Positions 18,501 through 28,544 of a DNA stretch of 53,169 nucleotides are shown piece after piece (positions within the stretch are counted from its first letter, which is position 1; each line of letters opens with the position of its first letter). Under the pieces are notes generated by a model. The model ran no database searches, was not told the origin of the DNA, and was given only the letters and a program-made list of their open reading frames with translations. The DNA is from Clostridium sp. 27_14. GTDB lineage: Bacteria; Bacillota; Clostridia; TANB77; CAG-508. A program made the position numbers and the translations under genes. The stretch is from assembly GCA_001916035.1 (NCBI GenBank), contig MNRQ01000019.1, positions 3,086 to 56,254 of the forward strand, read 5' to 3'.

Positions 18501-21500
18501 GAAATCACAGGAGATGTAACTGGAGATATTCCAACTAATGATCAAATGAATAATGATAATAATAAATTTGATTATATGAAAAACACTGGATTCAAAGTTA
18601 GTAATGATGGGTTAAGTGCTAAATACAATAAAGCACCTGTTATAAATGGAGTTAAAAAAGTTAGAACTATTAGTAAAGGTACTGTAGACTTATTACAAGG
18701 AATAACTGTAAGTGATGAAATTGATACAGATATATCTGTAAATTATATGTATATATATGTAAATGATGAGCTTATAGGAACTGTAAATCAAAATCGTAAT
18801 AGTAATGAAAATTCTCATAGAGAGTATGACTTTAATAAAGTTGGTACTTATAAAGTAAAATATTTACTTTATGATAAATGGGCAAGAACAACTATGATAG
18901 AAACTACTGTAAAAGTAGAATCTAAAACAAGAGAAAATGAAATAAAAGTTTATGGGCCTAATGATTTAAATTCAACAAGTAATCCAGCATTTAGAATTAC
19001 TTTTGATACTAAAAATAATAAAATTTTATTAAAAGGACCTAATGAAAATAGTATTGTAGATAAAGAAGATAGTGATGATGCTACTGAATCTGCAAATCAA
19101 GAAAATAATAATACTAATAGTAATCAAAATAGTGAAAATCAAGATTCAAGTTTAGCTAGAACAAGTACAGAAAATTACTTTGAAATTGTTGTAAGAAATT
19201 CAAAAGGTGAAGAAAAAGTTAATATATCGTTAAATGGTGATACTGAGCATGATAAAAAACAATTAAAGAATCTTCATGAGTTACAATTTGATAAATATGA
19301 TACTATAAGTTTAAAAGCACAAAATCCTAATGCAGTTAAAATTACAGGAAATATTATTTCAGAAAATTCTAATGGAAATTCAACAGTTGCTAATTCTTAT
19401 GAAAATGGTTTTGGAACAACTGATAAGTATTCGCAAGTTAGATTTAAAATAACTGATGATGGGCTTAAAGAAATAACACAAAAGAACTTAGTTATAAATG
19501 GAGCAACTAATACAACTATAAAAAGAGGAGATACTTTAGATCTTTTAGAAGGTGTATCAGTAAATGTTAATGATCAAAATAATGATGATTATAAATTAAC
19601 AGTAGAAGAAATAACCTCTAATACTAAAACAGTAACTACTGAAGAGGATGAAAATAATACTGACGATTCAAGTCAAAATGGAACAACACCTGAAGATAAA
19701 AATAAGTTTACTAAATTAAAAGAAGGAACTTATACTGTAAAGTATACTGCAACAAATAGTTGGGGTGTAACTACTACAGTTAATAGAGTAATAACTGTTG
19801 AACCTAGAACAGATTTAGAAAAAGTAAAGTTAACTGTAAAAGATAGAGATAATAATAATGTTCTTGTAATAGGATTTGATTCTATAACAAGAAAACTTAG
19901 AGTAATAGAGCATACAAATGGTAGTATTAACTATTTAGATGATTCACAAGTTTTTGAAATAAATGCTTATGATTCATTAGGAAAAACCTTAGGAACTATT
20001 GCTTTAAAAGGAAGTCAAACAATTGATCAAACTATAATAAATAGAATAAATGCATTCCCTTATGAAGAAGGTTATTCATTAAGTGTTTGGTCAAAAGAGT
20101 TAGAAAATAGAATAAATATAGATGGTACTATAAAGGTTGATAATAGTTCTAAAGAAGAAAGCAAAAAAATTAGATATAAAAGAAATCTTTCAGCAGAACA
20201 GAAAAAAGATAAAATGGAAAATGGTAGATTTGAAATTTTAAGTGATGGATTAAAATATATCTATAATGAAGCACCTAAATTTGAGGGAGATACTAGTACA
20301 GCAATTCCATATTACAAAGGAAACCTATTAAAGGCTCCAGATACTTTAAAAGTAACTGATGACCATGATGGTACAATAAATCCAACTGAAGTAACTATAA
20401 ATGATGATAATGTTGATTATGATAGATTAGGAATTCAAGATATAACTTATGTTGTTGAAGATAGTTGGGGAAGACGTGCTACAAAACCAGGTAAAATTGA
20501 AATTAGATCTGCTATGGATAGTAATAGTATAAATATTTATCCAAAAGAAAATTCAACAGCTAGTGGAAGCACTTCAGAAAGCATACAACAACCTAATCAA
20601 TCACCAGAAAATACTACTGAAGGAGAAACATCTCAAACTAGAACTACTGAAGCTGAAGGTGATAGTGAAAATACTAATCATACTCCAGGAGCTGGAGGTC
20701 CAGTAACAGAGGGAACTCAAACTCCAGCAGGAAGTACAGATGGTAGCACTGAAACTGCACCAGGAGAAAACGGTGGTAATAGCAATCAAGAGAGTAGTGG
20801 AGAAGGAGATACTACAACTCCAGGAGATGGAAATAATATTGATAATGCAGTTGTTAAAAATAGTTCGTTTTCTATAAAATTTATTAGAGATAATGAGCAT
20901 AATAAAAATAGAATTCAAGTTATTACTGGAAGCAATGCTGAAAAGGAATTTGATTCTAATAATCCTACTGGAACATTTTTAACAGTAAAGATTTATGATG
21001 CAAATGGAAAGGTATTAAAATCTGTAGATATTTTAGGAAGTGATACTGGAAAAAAAGCAAAAGAAAAAATAGAAAATGAATTAAATAAAGTTAATTCAGA
21101 TTCAGAGTCTAAAGATGAAACAAAAGGCGAAGAAACAGAACAACCACAAACTAAAACCGCTTCAGATATTGAGGATAGTACAGAAAGTTCAACAAACTCA
21201 GCAAATGGAAGTTCTCAAGGTGGAGGTAATTCATCAAATAAAAATGACAAACAATTTGAATATTTTAATGGACAATATATTGCTATAGAAGGTGTAACTG
21301 AAGCAACAATGAAGTCTGTAAAAATCCAAGGAACTGTTGTTAATAAAGGTAATGATGTAACTTATGAAAATGGAGTTAGTGATATTGATAAAATTCAAAA
21401 TGTTAGATTTAAGTTTACAGACTTAGGCTTAGAAGCAGTTTATAATAAAGCACCAACAATAAAAATAGATGATAAAATTAAATTAGATGGTACTGAAAGA

Positions 21501-23891
21501 AAAACTACTTCTGGCAGAGAAGAAAATCCATCTGGAGATACAGGAACTGTTAATACAGAAGATTTTGATGGAATTAAAGGTGATGATTTTAATTACTTAA
21601 GAGGTGTTACAATTTCAGATGATCATGATACTTTAACTAAAGAAAATGTAGAAGTTAAGTGGAATAGTAAGTTTAAAGATGATCAAACCAAATACACAGA
21701 AAATGAAGAAAGTTATTCATCAAATACTTCAGATGGAGAATATACTTTATCAGGAAATGGTATAAAAGTATATGGTGAACAGCGAGTTGGGGATAATGTA
21801 TTATATTATAAAGTAACGGATTCTTGGGGAAGAATTAGCTATGAACAAAGAATAAATATAAAATTAAAAAATGGTGCTTTTGAAGATGTTATTAAATTTG
21901 GTAATGAACGTAATGAAGATAAGTTAAAATTAAAATTTAATAAAATTGAAGGTGATACTGAAGGAAAAGTTCAACTACATTTAAGCACAAAAGATGATAG
22001 TAATTACTTTGCATCAAGTACTGCTGATTTTAAATATTATGAAATACAAATATGGGTACCTAATAATAACCAATCAAATGAAAGAAGTTCAGAATATAAT
22101 AATACAAAGACATTAACACTAAATGGAAATCAAACTCCAAATAGTGTTAGAACACAGATAAATGAATTCAATAATTTAAAAGTTCCTTATGGAACAATAC
22201 TTAAAATTTATTCTGGACATCCGCAGCTTTTTTCTATTGAAGGTCCAGTTAGAAATTCTTTAGAAGATTATAGTGATAAAGTTCAAAATCCAGAAAATCT
22301 TGTTAATACTGTATTTAAAATTACTGAAGCAGGGTTGAAAGCAATTTATGTTGAACCAGAAATTGATAAGTTAAATATAAATGAAAATTTAATTTCATTA
22401 GTAGCACCAGAAAAAATACCTATTAAAATGAAAATTTCGCCTAATACCCAAAATGGAAATAATGGAGGAACTATATCTATTGTAGATAAAAATATGACAT
22501 GGATTTACAATAATTTTAATGAAGTTGTATTTACTATGGAATTAAAAGGAGAAAATGGAGATACTAAACGTAGAGAAGAGTTTAGAGGAGATCAGTATGG
22601 TGAGCATATTTCATTTAATACTATTGATTATAAATTTGGAGATACATTAACAATTACACATAAAGAACCTAAAAAGGTACTTATAAAAGGTAATATAAAA
22701 AATGCTAGAGAAGATTATTCTGATGGTGTAGATAATAGTTTAAATCTTACAGAAGCCGTATTTAAGTTAACTCCAACTGGTTTAGAAGCAGTATATAGAT
22801 CAGCACCCCAAATAATGGGGATGATTGATATTGAAGTAGAAAAAGGTAAATCTATAGACTATGAACAATTAAAGCAAAGTGTAACAGCTAAAGATAATAT
22901 TGATGGACCTATTACTAACATACAATATAGTGCTGAAAATATAGATACATCTAAAGTTGGTATGTATGAATTTACATATACAGTTACTAATAGTAACCAA
23001 CGGACTACTACAAAATCAAGTACAATAACCGTTTATGATTTACCTACGATTCAGAAAAATGAAAATGCAACAATAGAACTTAATTCTATAAATAATAATA
23101 AAGATGTTATTGAAGATTATTTAAAAACAGCTGTAGTTGCAAGTGATGGTGATGATGAACTTTATGGTAAGAAAACAAAGTTAGAAGTTAAGGATAATAA
23201 TGTTAATCCTAATAAAGAAGGTAAATATGAAGCAACATATGTTGCTACTGATTTATATGGAAAGACAACAGAGAAAGAAGTTGATATACAAGTTGTTAGA
23301 ACTATAAATGTAACAGTACCAACTAAGCTTCCATTCCAAGTTGTAACAAACTTAATGCCAAGTGAAGATGGAACTACAGAAAATGATGGGTTTGTATCTG
23401 GAGTATTAAAATTAAAAAATAATAATACAAGTCCGGTAAAAGTTAGTGTTGCATCATTTGCTAAGAAAGCTAATTCAGGAGAACTTGAAATTGTAGATCC
23501 AGAATCTTGTAATTGGGAAGAGCTTGGAATTGAGGAATCAATGAAAAAGATGGCATTAGGTATTTATGTAAAAGAAGGAACTTTAACAGAATCAAATTAT
23601 AATACAGAAAGTAATCCTTTATGGTTATCAACAGATAAACAAAATAGTGATACAGCTAATCCAGATTCTTCAGGAGGCTTACAAGAACCAAGTTCAAGAA
23701 CTGGAGCAAATGAAGATTCTAATGAAAATCAAGTTAATGTAATAAATACCTCAATAGGAGTATTACCAAGAAGAGAAACAATGAGTTCTGAACCAAAAGA
23801 AGCTAGTATAGGATTTATAAGTAAACATGGTAAAAACTTTAAAGGTGGAAGTGTTACAGGAAAATTCCAGTTAGTATTTAAATTTGAATAA
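15534..23891 (+). pseudogene. C-terminal portion of the giant surface protein, separated from its N-terminus by one in-frame stop
   Basis: This stretch continues the upstream gene in exactly the same frame. The codons after the TGA read NENLFSLKYNPISNILDV, completing the module that opens with IEFYNKD before the stop. Without the stop the protein would have 3,988 residues. The longest ORF starts at a TTG (15579) with no RBS, so independent expression is unlikely. Further modules start near nt 16791, 17229, 17970, 18936, 19816, 20520, 21884 and 22378; most are followed by Ig-like domains with a D.WGR motif. Two Ig-like domains (about 22800-23310) and a unique beta-rich end (23311-23891) close it. 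No LPXTG or SLH anchor is present. The rest of the frame is undamaged, so readthrough, recent mutation or a sequence error are all possible. Confidence 0.75.
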
Positions 23892-23907
23892 TTAAAGAAA
23901 AAATAAA

Positions 23908-23941
23908 GGGAGCAGTTTAGATTAATTACTGCTTCCTTTTT
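23908..23941 (+). terminator. Terminator of the giant surface protein gene
   Basis: GGGAGCAGT (23908-23916) pairs with ACTGCTTCC (23928-23936) with one G-U pair, followed by a run of T. It is 16 bases after the stop codon. Confidence 0.85.
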
Positions 23942-24053
23942 AGTTTAATTTTTAGTGAATTAAATATTGCTATGGTATAATTAAAGTTATATTATGATAG
24001 ATAAAAGTTATTTTATATAACAAGAATATATTAAATTAAAAAGGAGGAGATAA

Positions 24054-24350
24054 ATAGTTAACAAAATATCGATAAATGTGTTTAAAGGTATTAATAGAAA
24101 AACAGTTATTTATACCAGAGTTTCTACTAATGGGTAAAAAGATGATTTAAAATAGGAAATTAGAAAAGAAATTATTAAAAGAGCAAAAAAACTTTCAAGG
24201 AAATATGAAAGTTTAAAAATAAGAAATAAAAAAGAGAAGGGAGAAGCTACTCGACAAAATATCCAAAAACAAATAGCTAAAGTACAACAAACTAAAGTAG
24301 TCTATGTTTATCAAGACAAAATAGGTTACGTTGAAAAAGGAAGAATCTCA
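24054..24350 (+). pseudogene. Remnant of an IS607-like element (serine recombinase start fused to a TnpB fragment)
   Basis: In one frame the DNA reads INRKTVIYTRVSTNG, stop, KDDLK, stop, EIRKEIIKRAKKLSRKYESL, then KIRNKKEKGEATRQNIQKQI. YTRVSTNGQKDDLK is the catalytic-serine motif of IS607-type serine recombinases, with both stops (TAA, TAG) sitting where Gln codons (CAA, CAG) are expected. The RAKKLSRKYESLKIRNKKEKG part is typical of the TnpB protein of IS605/IS607 elements. The two fragments are joined directly, so most of both genes has been deleted. A good RBS (AAGGAGGAG, about 24040-24048) precedes the remnant. It runs without a frame break into the DJ-1/PfpI gene. This is the main content of the gap between 23942 and 24392. 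Confidence 0.65.
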
Positions 24351-24392
24351 ATATGGATATATTTGTCCATATTTCGAGTAGCAGAATTAGAT

Positions 24393-24926
24393 ATGAAAGT
24401 AGCTGTATTATTAGCAGAAGGATTTGAAACTATAGAAGCATTAACAACAGTGGATATATTAAGAAGAGCAGGTATAGAATGTCATACATTTGCTACAAAG
24501 AATCAAAAAGTAACAACATCACATCATATAACATTAAAGGCAGATAAAGTTTTTAATGAAGAAATTAAGGATTATGATGTGGTTGTATTACCAGGTGGAA
24601 TGCCAGGAGCAGTAAATTTGAGAGATGATGAAAGAGTTATTAATTTATTAAAAGAGTTTAATAGCAAGAACAAAATAATTGCTGCTATTTGTGCAGGACC
24701 AATATCATTAGGTAAAGCTGGCATAAGTGAAGGTAAGAATGTAACATGTTATCCAGGATTTGAAGAGCAATTAGGAAACTGCAATTATCAAAAGGAATTA
24801 GTAGTTATTGATAGAAATATAATTACAGGAAGAGGGCCAGCAGCAGCAATTCCATTTGCTTTTGAAATATTAAAACAAATAGCACCAGAAAAAGTAGATG
24901 AGATAAAAAAGGCAATGCTTTTTTAA
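24393..24926 (+). CDS. DJ-1/PfpI-family protein
   Basis: This is a 177-residue cytoplasmic protein of the class I glutamine-amidotransferase-like superfamily. The start MKVAVLLAEGFETIEALTTVDILRRAG is typical of the DJ-1/ThiJ branch. The nucleophile elbow AAICAGP holds the reactive cysteine, and an acidic residue in AEGFE is the expected partner. Members act as chaperone, deglycase or stress proteins; the role here is not settled. The frame is open further upstream (an alternative start near 24363), but that part is IS-remnant sequence, so I choose ATG 24393. The RBS at this start is poor, and the mobile-element remnant may have displaced the native leader. RecJ follows 10 bases later. Confidence 0.88.
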   Translation: MKVAVLLAEGFETIEALTTVDILRRAGIECHTFATKNQKVTTSHHITLKADKVFNEEIKDYDVVVLPGGMPGAVNLRDDERVINLLKEFNSKNKIIAAICAGPISLGKAGISEGKNVTCYPGFEEQLGNCNYQKELVVIDRNIITGRGPAAAIPFAFEILKQIAPEKVDEIKKAMLF

Positions 24927-24936
24927 AAGGATAATT

Positions 24937-26709
24937 ATGATGGAAAGATGGACTGTTAGAAATGTAAAGTTTAATACTATAGGTTTTGCAAAAGCATTAG
25001 GTGTTAGTCCTGTTGTTGCAAAACTTATGGTTAATAGAAGTATATATGAATTAAATGAAGCAAAATCTTTTTTAAATTCAACTATAGATAGTTTGCATGA
25101 TGGAAAAAGTATGAAAGATTTATCTAAAGCAGTAGCTTTGATAAAAGAGAGTATAGAAAACAATAAGAAAATACTTATAGTGGGAGATTATGATGTGGAC
25201 GGCATTATAAGTACTTATATTTTAAATAAGGCATTGAGTAGATGCAATGCCAATGTAAGTTTTCATATACCAGATAGAATAAAAGAAGGTTATGGAATAA
25301 ATGAAAGTATAATAAGAAAAGCAGCAGAAGATAATATTGATGTCATTATTACTTGTGACAATGGAATATCTGCCATAGATCAAATTAAATTAGCTAAAGA
25401 ATTAGGGTTAAAGGTTATAGTAACAGATCATCATGATATTCCATTTATAGAAAAAGAGGATGGAAGTAGGGAATATATAATTCCAGAGGGAAATTGTGTT
25501 GTAAATCCTAAGAGAAAAGATTGCAACTATCCATTTAAAAGTTTATGTGGAGCTGGAGTTGCTTTTAAGTTTATTGAAGAACTTTATAGGCAATTTAATA
25601 TCCCTAAAAGTGAAGCTATTGAACTGCTACAATATGTTGCTATAGCTATTGTTTGTGATGTAGTGGATTTGGTAGATGAAAATAGAATAATGCTTAAAAA
25701 AGGATTGGAACTTATTAATAATACAAATAATATTGGTTTAAGGGCGTTATTTAAGGCAACTGGTTTAGAAGGAAAAATTATTAATGTTTACTCTTTAGGT
25801 TTTGTTATAGGGCCTAGCATTAACGCTTCTGGAAGATTAGAGCAAGCCATATGGGCATTGAAATTATTAATGGAAGAAAATAAAGAGTTGGCAGAAGAAT
25901 TAGCTCACAAGCTTCATGAATTAAATAAGGATAGGCAAGAATTAACAAAGGAAGGTTTGGAAAAAGCCATTGAAGTAATTGAAAAAAATAATATGAATAA
26001 AGATAAAGTTTTGGTGGTATATCTAGAAGATGTTCATGAAAGTATAGCAGGGATAATTGCAGGAAGAATTAGAGAAAAGTATAATCTACCAGCTATTGTG
26101 CTTACAAAGACCCATGATGGAGCTAAGGGGTCAGGACGTTCTATAGAAGAATATAATATGTATGAAGAATTAATAAAATGTAAAGATATTTTAGGAAAGT
26201 TTGGTGGACATCCAATGGCTGCTGGAATGTCAATTCCTAAAGAAAATATTGAAGAGTTCAGAAAAAGACTTAATGAACTTACAGTTTTAACTGATGAAGA
26301 TGTAATTCCTAAGGTATCCATTGATATGCCACTTCAATTAAGTGAGATAAATTATGGACTTATTGATGAAATAGCTAAGTTAGAACCTTATGGAAAAGGT
26401 AATTCTAAGCCAAGTTTTGCAGTGAAAAATTTAACTGTAAGAGGAGCTAGAGTGTTAGGTAAAGATAAAAACGTTTTAAAATTAAACTTAACAGATGGAA
26501 ATTTGTTTATTGATGGTATATTTTTTGGTGATGTTGATGCTTTTGAGGAAGAAGTTAAAAATAGCTATGGTGAAATGGAATATATGAAACTTTTAGATGG
26601 TAATGCAAGAGGTATTAAAATGGATTTTGTTTATTATCCAGAAATTAACGAATATATGGGGAATAAAAAGGTACAAATAGTAATAAATAATTTTAGAATA
26701 GCACAATAA
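24937..26709 (+). CDS. recJ: Single-stranded-DNA-specific exonuclease RecJ
   Basis: RecJ degrades single-stranded DNA 5' to 3' in recombination and repair. The 590-residue protein shows the DHH-family phosphoesterase motifs: DYDVDG (residues 84-89), DNGI, and DHH (164-166). The DHHA1 region has GRSIEEYNMYE and FGGHPMAAGMS, followed by the OB-fold C-terminal part (LEPYGKGNSKPSF). The length matches family members of about 560-600 residues. The ATG has AAGGA six bases upstream; a second ATG lies one codon later. The gene is spaced 10 bases from the PfpI gene and ends at its own strong terminator. Confidence 0.95.
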   Translation: MMERWTVRNVKFNTIGFAKALGVSPVVAKLMVNRSIYELNEAKSFLNSTIDSLHDGKSMKDLSKAVALIKESIENNKKILIVGDYDVDGIISTYILNKALSRCNANVSFHIPDRIKEGYGINESIIRKAAEDNIDVIITCDNGISAIDQIKLAKELGLKVIVTDHHDIPFIEKEDGSREYIIPEGNCVVNPKRKDCNYPFKSLCGAGVAFKFIEELYRQFNIPKSEAIELLQYVAIAIVCDVVDLVDENRIMLKKGLELINNTNNIGLRALFKATGLEGKIINVYSLGFVIGPSINASGRLEQAIWALKLLMEENKELAEELAHKLHELNKDRQELTKEGLEKAIEVIEKNNMNKDKVLVVYLEDVHESIAGIIAGRIREKYNLPAIVLTKTHDGAKGSGRSIEEYNMYEELIKCKDILGKFGGHPMAAGMSIPKENIEEFRKRLNELTVLTDEDVIPKVSIDMPLQLSEINYGLIDEIAKLEPYGKGNSKPSFAVKNLTVRGARVLGKDKNVLKLNLTDGNLFIDGIFFGDVDAFEEEVKNSYGEMEYMKLLDGNARGIKMDFVYYPEINEYMGNKKVQIVINNFRIAQ

Positions 26710-26794
26710 TTGTAAAAAATAAAAAAAAATAAATTAGATTAATATAAAAGTATAGACATAATAATAAAAAATAAGTAAAATAGTATTTGATTAA

Positions 26795-26836
26795 AAAAGG
26801 GATATGTTCAGTATAGTGGGCATATCCCTTTTGTAA
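26795..26836 (+). terminator. Terminator after recJ
   Basis: A perfect 12-bp stem (AAAAGGGATATG at 26795-26806 with CATATCCCTTTT at 26821-26832) ends in T residues. It lies between recJ and the NlpC/P60 gene. Confidence 0.85.
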
Positions 26837-26869
26837 TTATATTACAAAAGAAAATTTAGGGGATGAATT

Positions 26870-28135
26870 ATGAATAATAAGAGGATAATTTCGTTTTTAT
26901 TAGCTGTAGGAGTAGTGGTATCTTCTATTTCAAGTGTTACTTTTGCCGATGTTGAAGAAGATGTTATTAATGCACAAGCTAAATATGAAGAATATCAAAA
27001 AAATGTAGATAAAATGACTGAAGAAATAGTAAAATTTAACAGCGAAATACAACAATGTTTAGGAAATATTGAAGATGCAGAAAGTGAATTATCTACGTTA
27101 AATTTACAAATTCAAAATAATGAATTAAAAATTAAAGGTTTAGAAGAGCAAATAAAAGAAAGAGAAAAAATTAAAGACAAGCGTCTAAGAGAATATCAAA
27201 AAAATGGTGGAAATATTAATTATGCTACGCTAATTTTTCAAGCTGAAAATATTATGGATTTACTAGATAAGATGTATGTAACTACAAAGCTTATTAGAAT
27301 GGATAGAGAAATAGCTGATAGTATTAATGAAGATAAGAAAGAATTAAGCAATATACTTGAGCAACAAGAATTAAATAAGCAGACAATTCAAGCGTTATTA
27401 GTAACCCTTGAAGAAGATAAAATACTATTAGAAGAAAAGAAAAAAGAGCAAGAAGAGTTATTAACAGAATTGAAAGAGGAACAGAAAAAATTCGGTGTAG
27501 AAGTTTTAGAAGTGGCAGAAATGGCATTATTAAAAGTTCAAGAGGATGTAATAAATGATTCAGGAAGCTCTATTAGTAGTTTAAAAGGTGCAATTAGTCA
27601 ATTGAAGGCTCTAAAGGAAAATCAATTAACTATGGAAGGACCTAAAAATAAAGTAGATTCACTAATAAATGCTGCAAATGAAAGAATTAGTTATTTAGAA
27701 GAGCAAGCAAGATTAGAAGCAGAGCGTATTGCTCAGGAAGAGTCATCTAAAAATCAAACCCCAGATTATTGGTTTGAAATAGAAGGTGAAGTTGCAACGG
27801 GACAAGATATTGTTAATTATGCTTATAATTTTTTAGGTCGTCCATATGTTTGGGGAGCAGTAGGACCAGATACATTTGATTGTTCAGGATTTACAAGCTA
27901 TGTGTATAGACATTGTGCAGGTATAGAAATAACAAGAACTACATACACTCAAATTAATGTAGGAGTTCCTGTTTCATATAATAATATGCAACCAGGTGAT
28001 TTGGTATTTACTTATGACAATGAACATGTTGGAATTTATGTGGGAGGTGGAATGTACATTAATGCTACATATCCAGGTTCAACTGTAAGAGTTACACCTG
28101 TTACTAACTTCTATGCAGCTAGAAGAGTATTATAA
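26870..28135 (+). CDS. Secreted NlpC/P60 peptidoglycan hydrolase with coiled-coil N-terminus
   Basis: This is an exported cell-wall endopeptidase, expected to cut the gamma-D-Glu to meso-diaminopimelate or related bond of stem peptides. A signal peptide (residues 1 to about 26, ending SVTFADVEE) is followed by a long Lys/Glu-rich coiled coil (about 30-290), as in PcsB/CwlO-type division hydrolases that are held inactive until switched on. A linker leads to the C-terminal NlpC/P60 domain, with catalytic C338 in DCSGF, H386 in EHVGIYVGG, and a following NAT as third residue. Start ATG has AGGGGA upstream. Its stop codon lies inside the palindrome that terminates transcription. Confidence 0.93.
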   Translation: MNNKRIISFLLAVGVVVSSISSVTFADVEEDVINAQAKYEEYQKNVDKMTEEIVKFNSEIQQCLGNIEDAESELSTLNLQIQNNELKIKGLEEQIKEREKIKDKRLREYQKNGGNINYATLIFQAENIMDLLDKMYVTTKLIRMDREIADSINEDKKELSNILEQQELNKQTIQALLVTLEEDKILLEEKKKEQEELLTELKEEQKKFGVEVLEVAEMALLKVQEDVINDSGSSISSLKGAISQLKALKENQLTMEGPKNKVDSLINAANERISYLEEQARLEAERIAQEESSKNQTPDYWFEIEGEVATGQDIVNYAYNFLGRPYVWGAVGPDTFDCSGFTSYVYRHCAGIEITRTTYTQINVGVPVSYNNMQPGDLVFTYDNEHVGIYVGGGMYINATYPGSTVRVTPVTNFYAARRVL

Positions 28136-28178
28136 AAGTAGAGGAGCTATTATTTAAAATAGCTCCTCTACTTTTATA
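28131..28178. terminator. Bidirectional terminator between the NlpC/P60 gene and sasP
   Basis: A perfect 21-bp inverted repeat (28131-28151 with 28158-28178, loop of six bases) has AAAAGTAGAGGAGC on one side and its complement on the other. A- and T-runs at both ends allow termination on both strands. It overlaps the stop codon of the NlpC/P60 gene and lies 22 bases past the end of sasP. Confidence 0.92.
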
Positions 28179-28199
28179 AATCAAAGGATTTGTGAAATT

Positions 28200-28400
28200 T
28201 TATTTTAAGCCTTGTTCGTATTGTTCTACCATACGTTTAACCATTTCTCCGCCAACGCTACCACATTGCTTAGAAGTTAAATCGCCATTGTAATCACTAA
28301 ATGGTACTCCCATTTCGCTAGATACTTGGTTTTTAAATTTTTCTAATCCGCCTCTTGCTTCAGGTACTAATGTTTGTGACTTTGAATTTGAGTTTGACAT
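28200..28400 (-). CDS. Alpha/beta-type small acid-soluble spore protein
   Basis: These proteins coat spore DNA, force it toward an A-like form and protect it from UV, then feed the germinating cell after cleavage by the GPR protease. The 66-residue protein carries the family signatures: a GLEKFKNQVSSEMGV segment (GPR cleavage region) and DLTSKQCGSVGGEMVKRMVE near the C-terminus. One residue is unusual: a cysteine stands before GSVGG, where Asn or Tyr is common. A clear RBS (AAAAGGAGATG) precedes the ATG on the minus strand. It is the only certain minus-strand gene here and implies an endospore former. I could not fix its expected sigma-G promoter. Confidence 0.95.
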   Translation of the reverse strand: MSNSNSKSQTLVPEARGGLEKFKNQVSSEMGVPFSDYNGDLTSKQCGSVGGEMVKRMVEQYEQGLK

Positions 28401-28544
28401 TAATTATTCATCTCCTTTTCCTTTGACAGTAATATCTTGCCCAAATATTAAAACTCTATTTTATTTAATTCAAGGAAATGGTGGAAAAAAAATATTGAAG
28501 TGGTAAAATGATAATGAAATAAATAATTATAGGGGTGTAACACA

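Noticed and set aside
20601..20918. Long minus-strand frames across the surface protein and other genes
   Set aside because: They are antisense to clear coding regions, rich in Ser/Ile/Phe from reversed AT-rich codons, and have no RBS.
24351..24372. A 7-bp inverted repeat (ATATGGA/TCCATAT) before the PfpI gene
   Set aside because: It is AT-rich and short, with no T-tract; it could be an element end or chance and cannot be supported as a terminator or operator.
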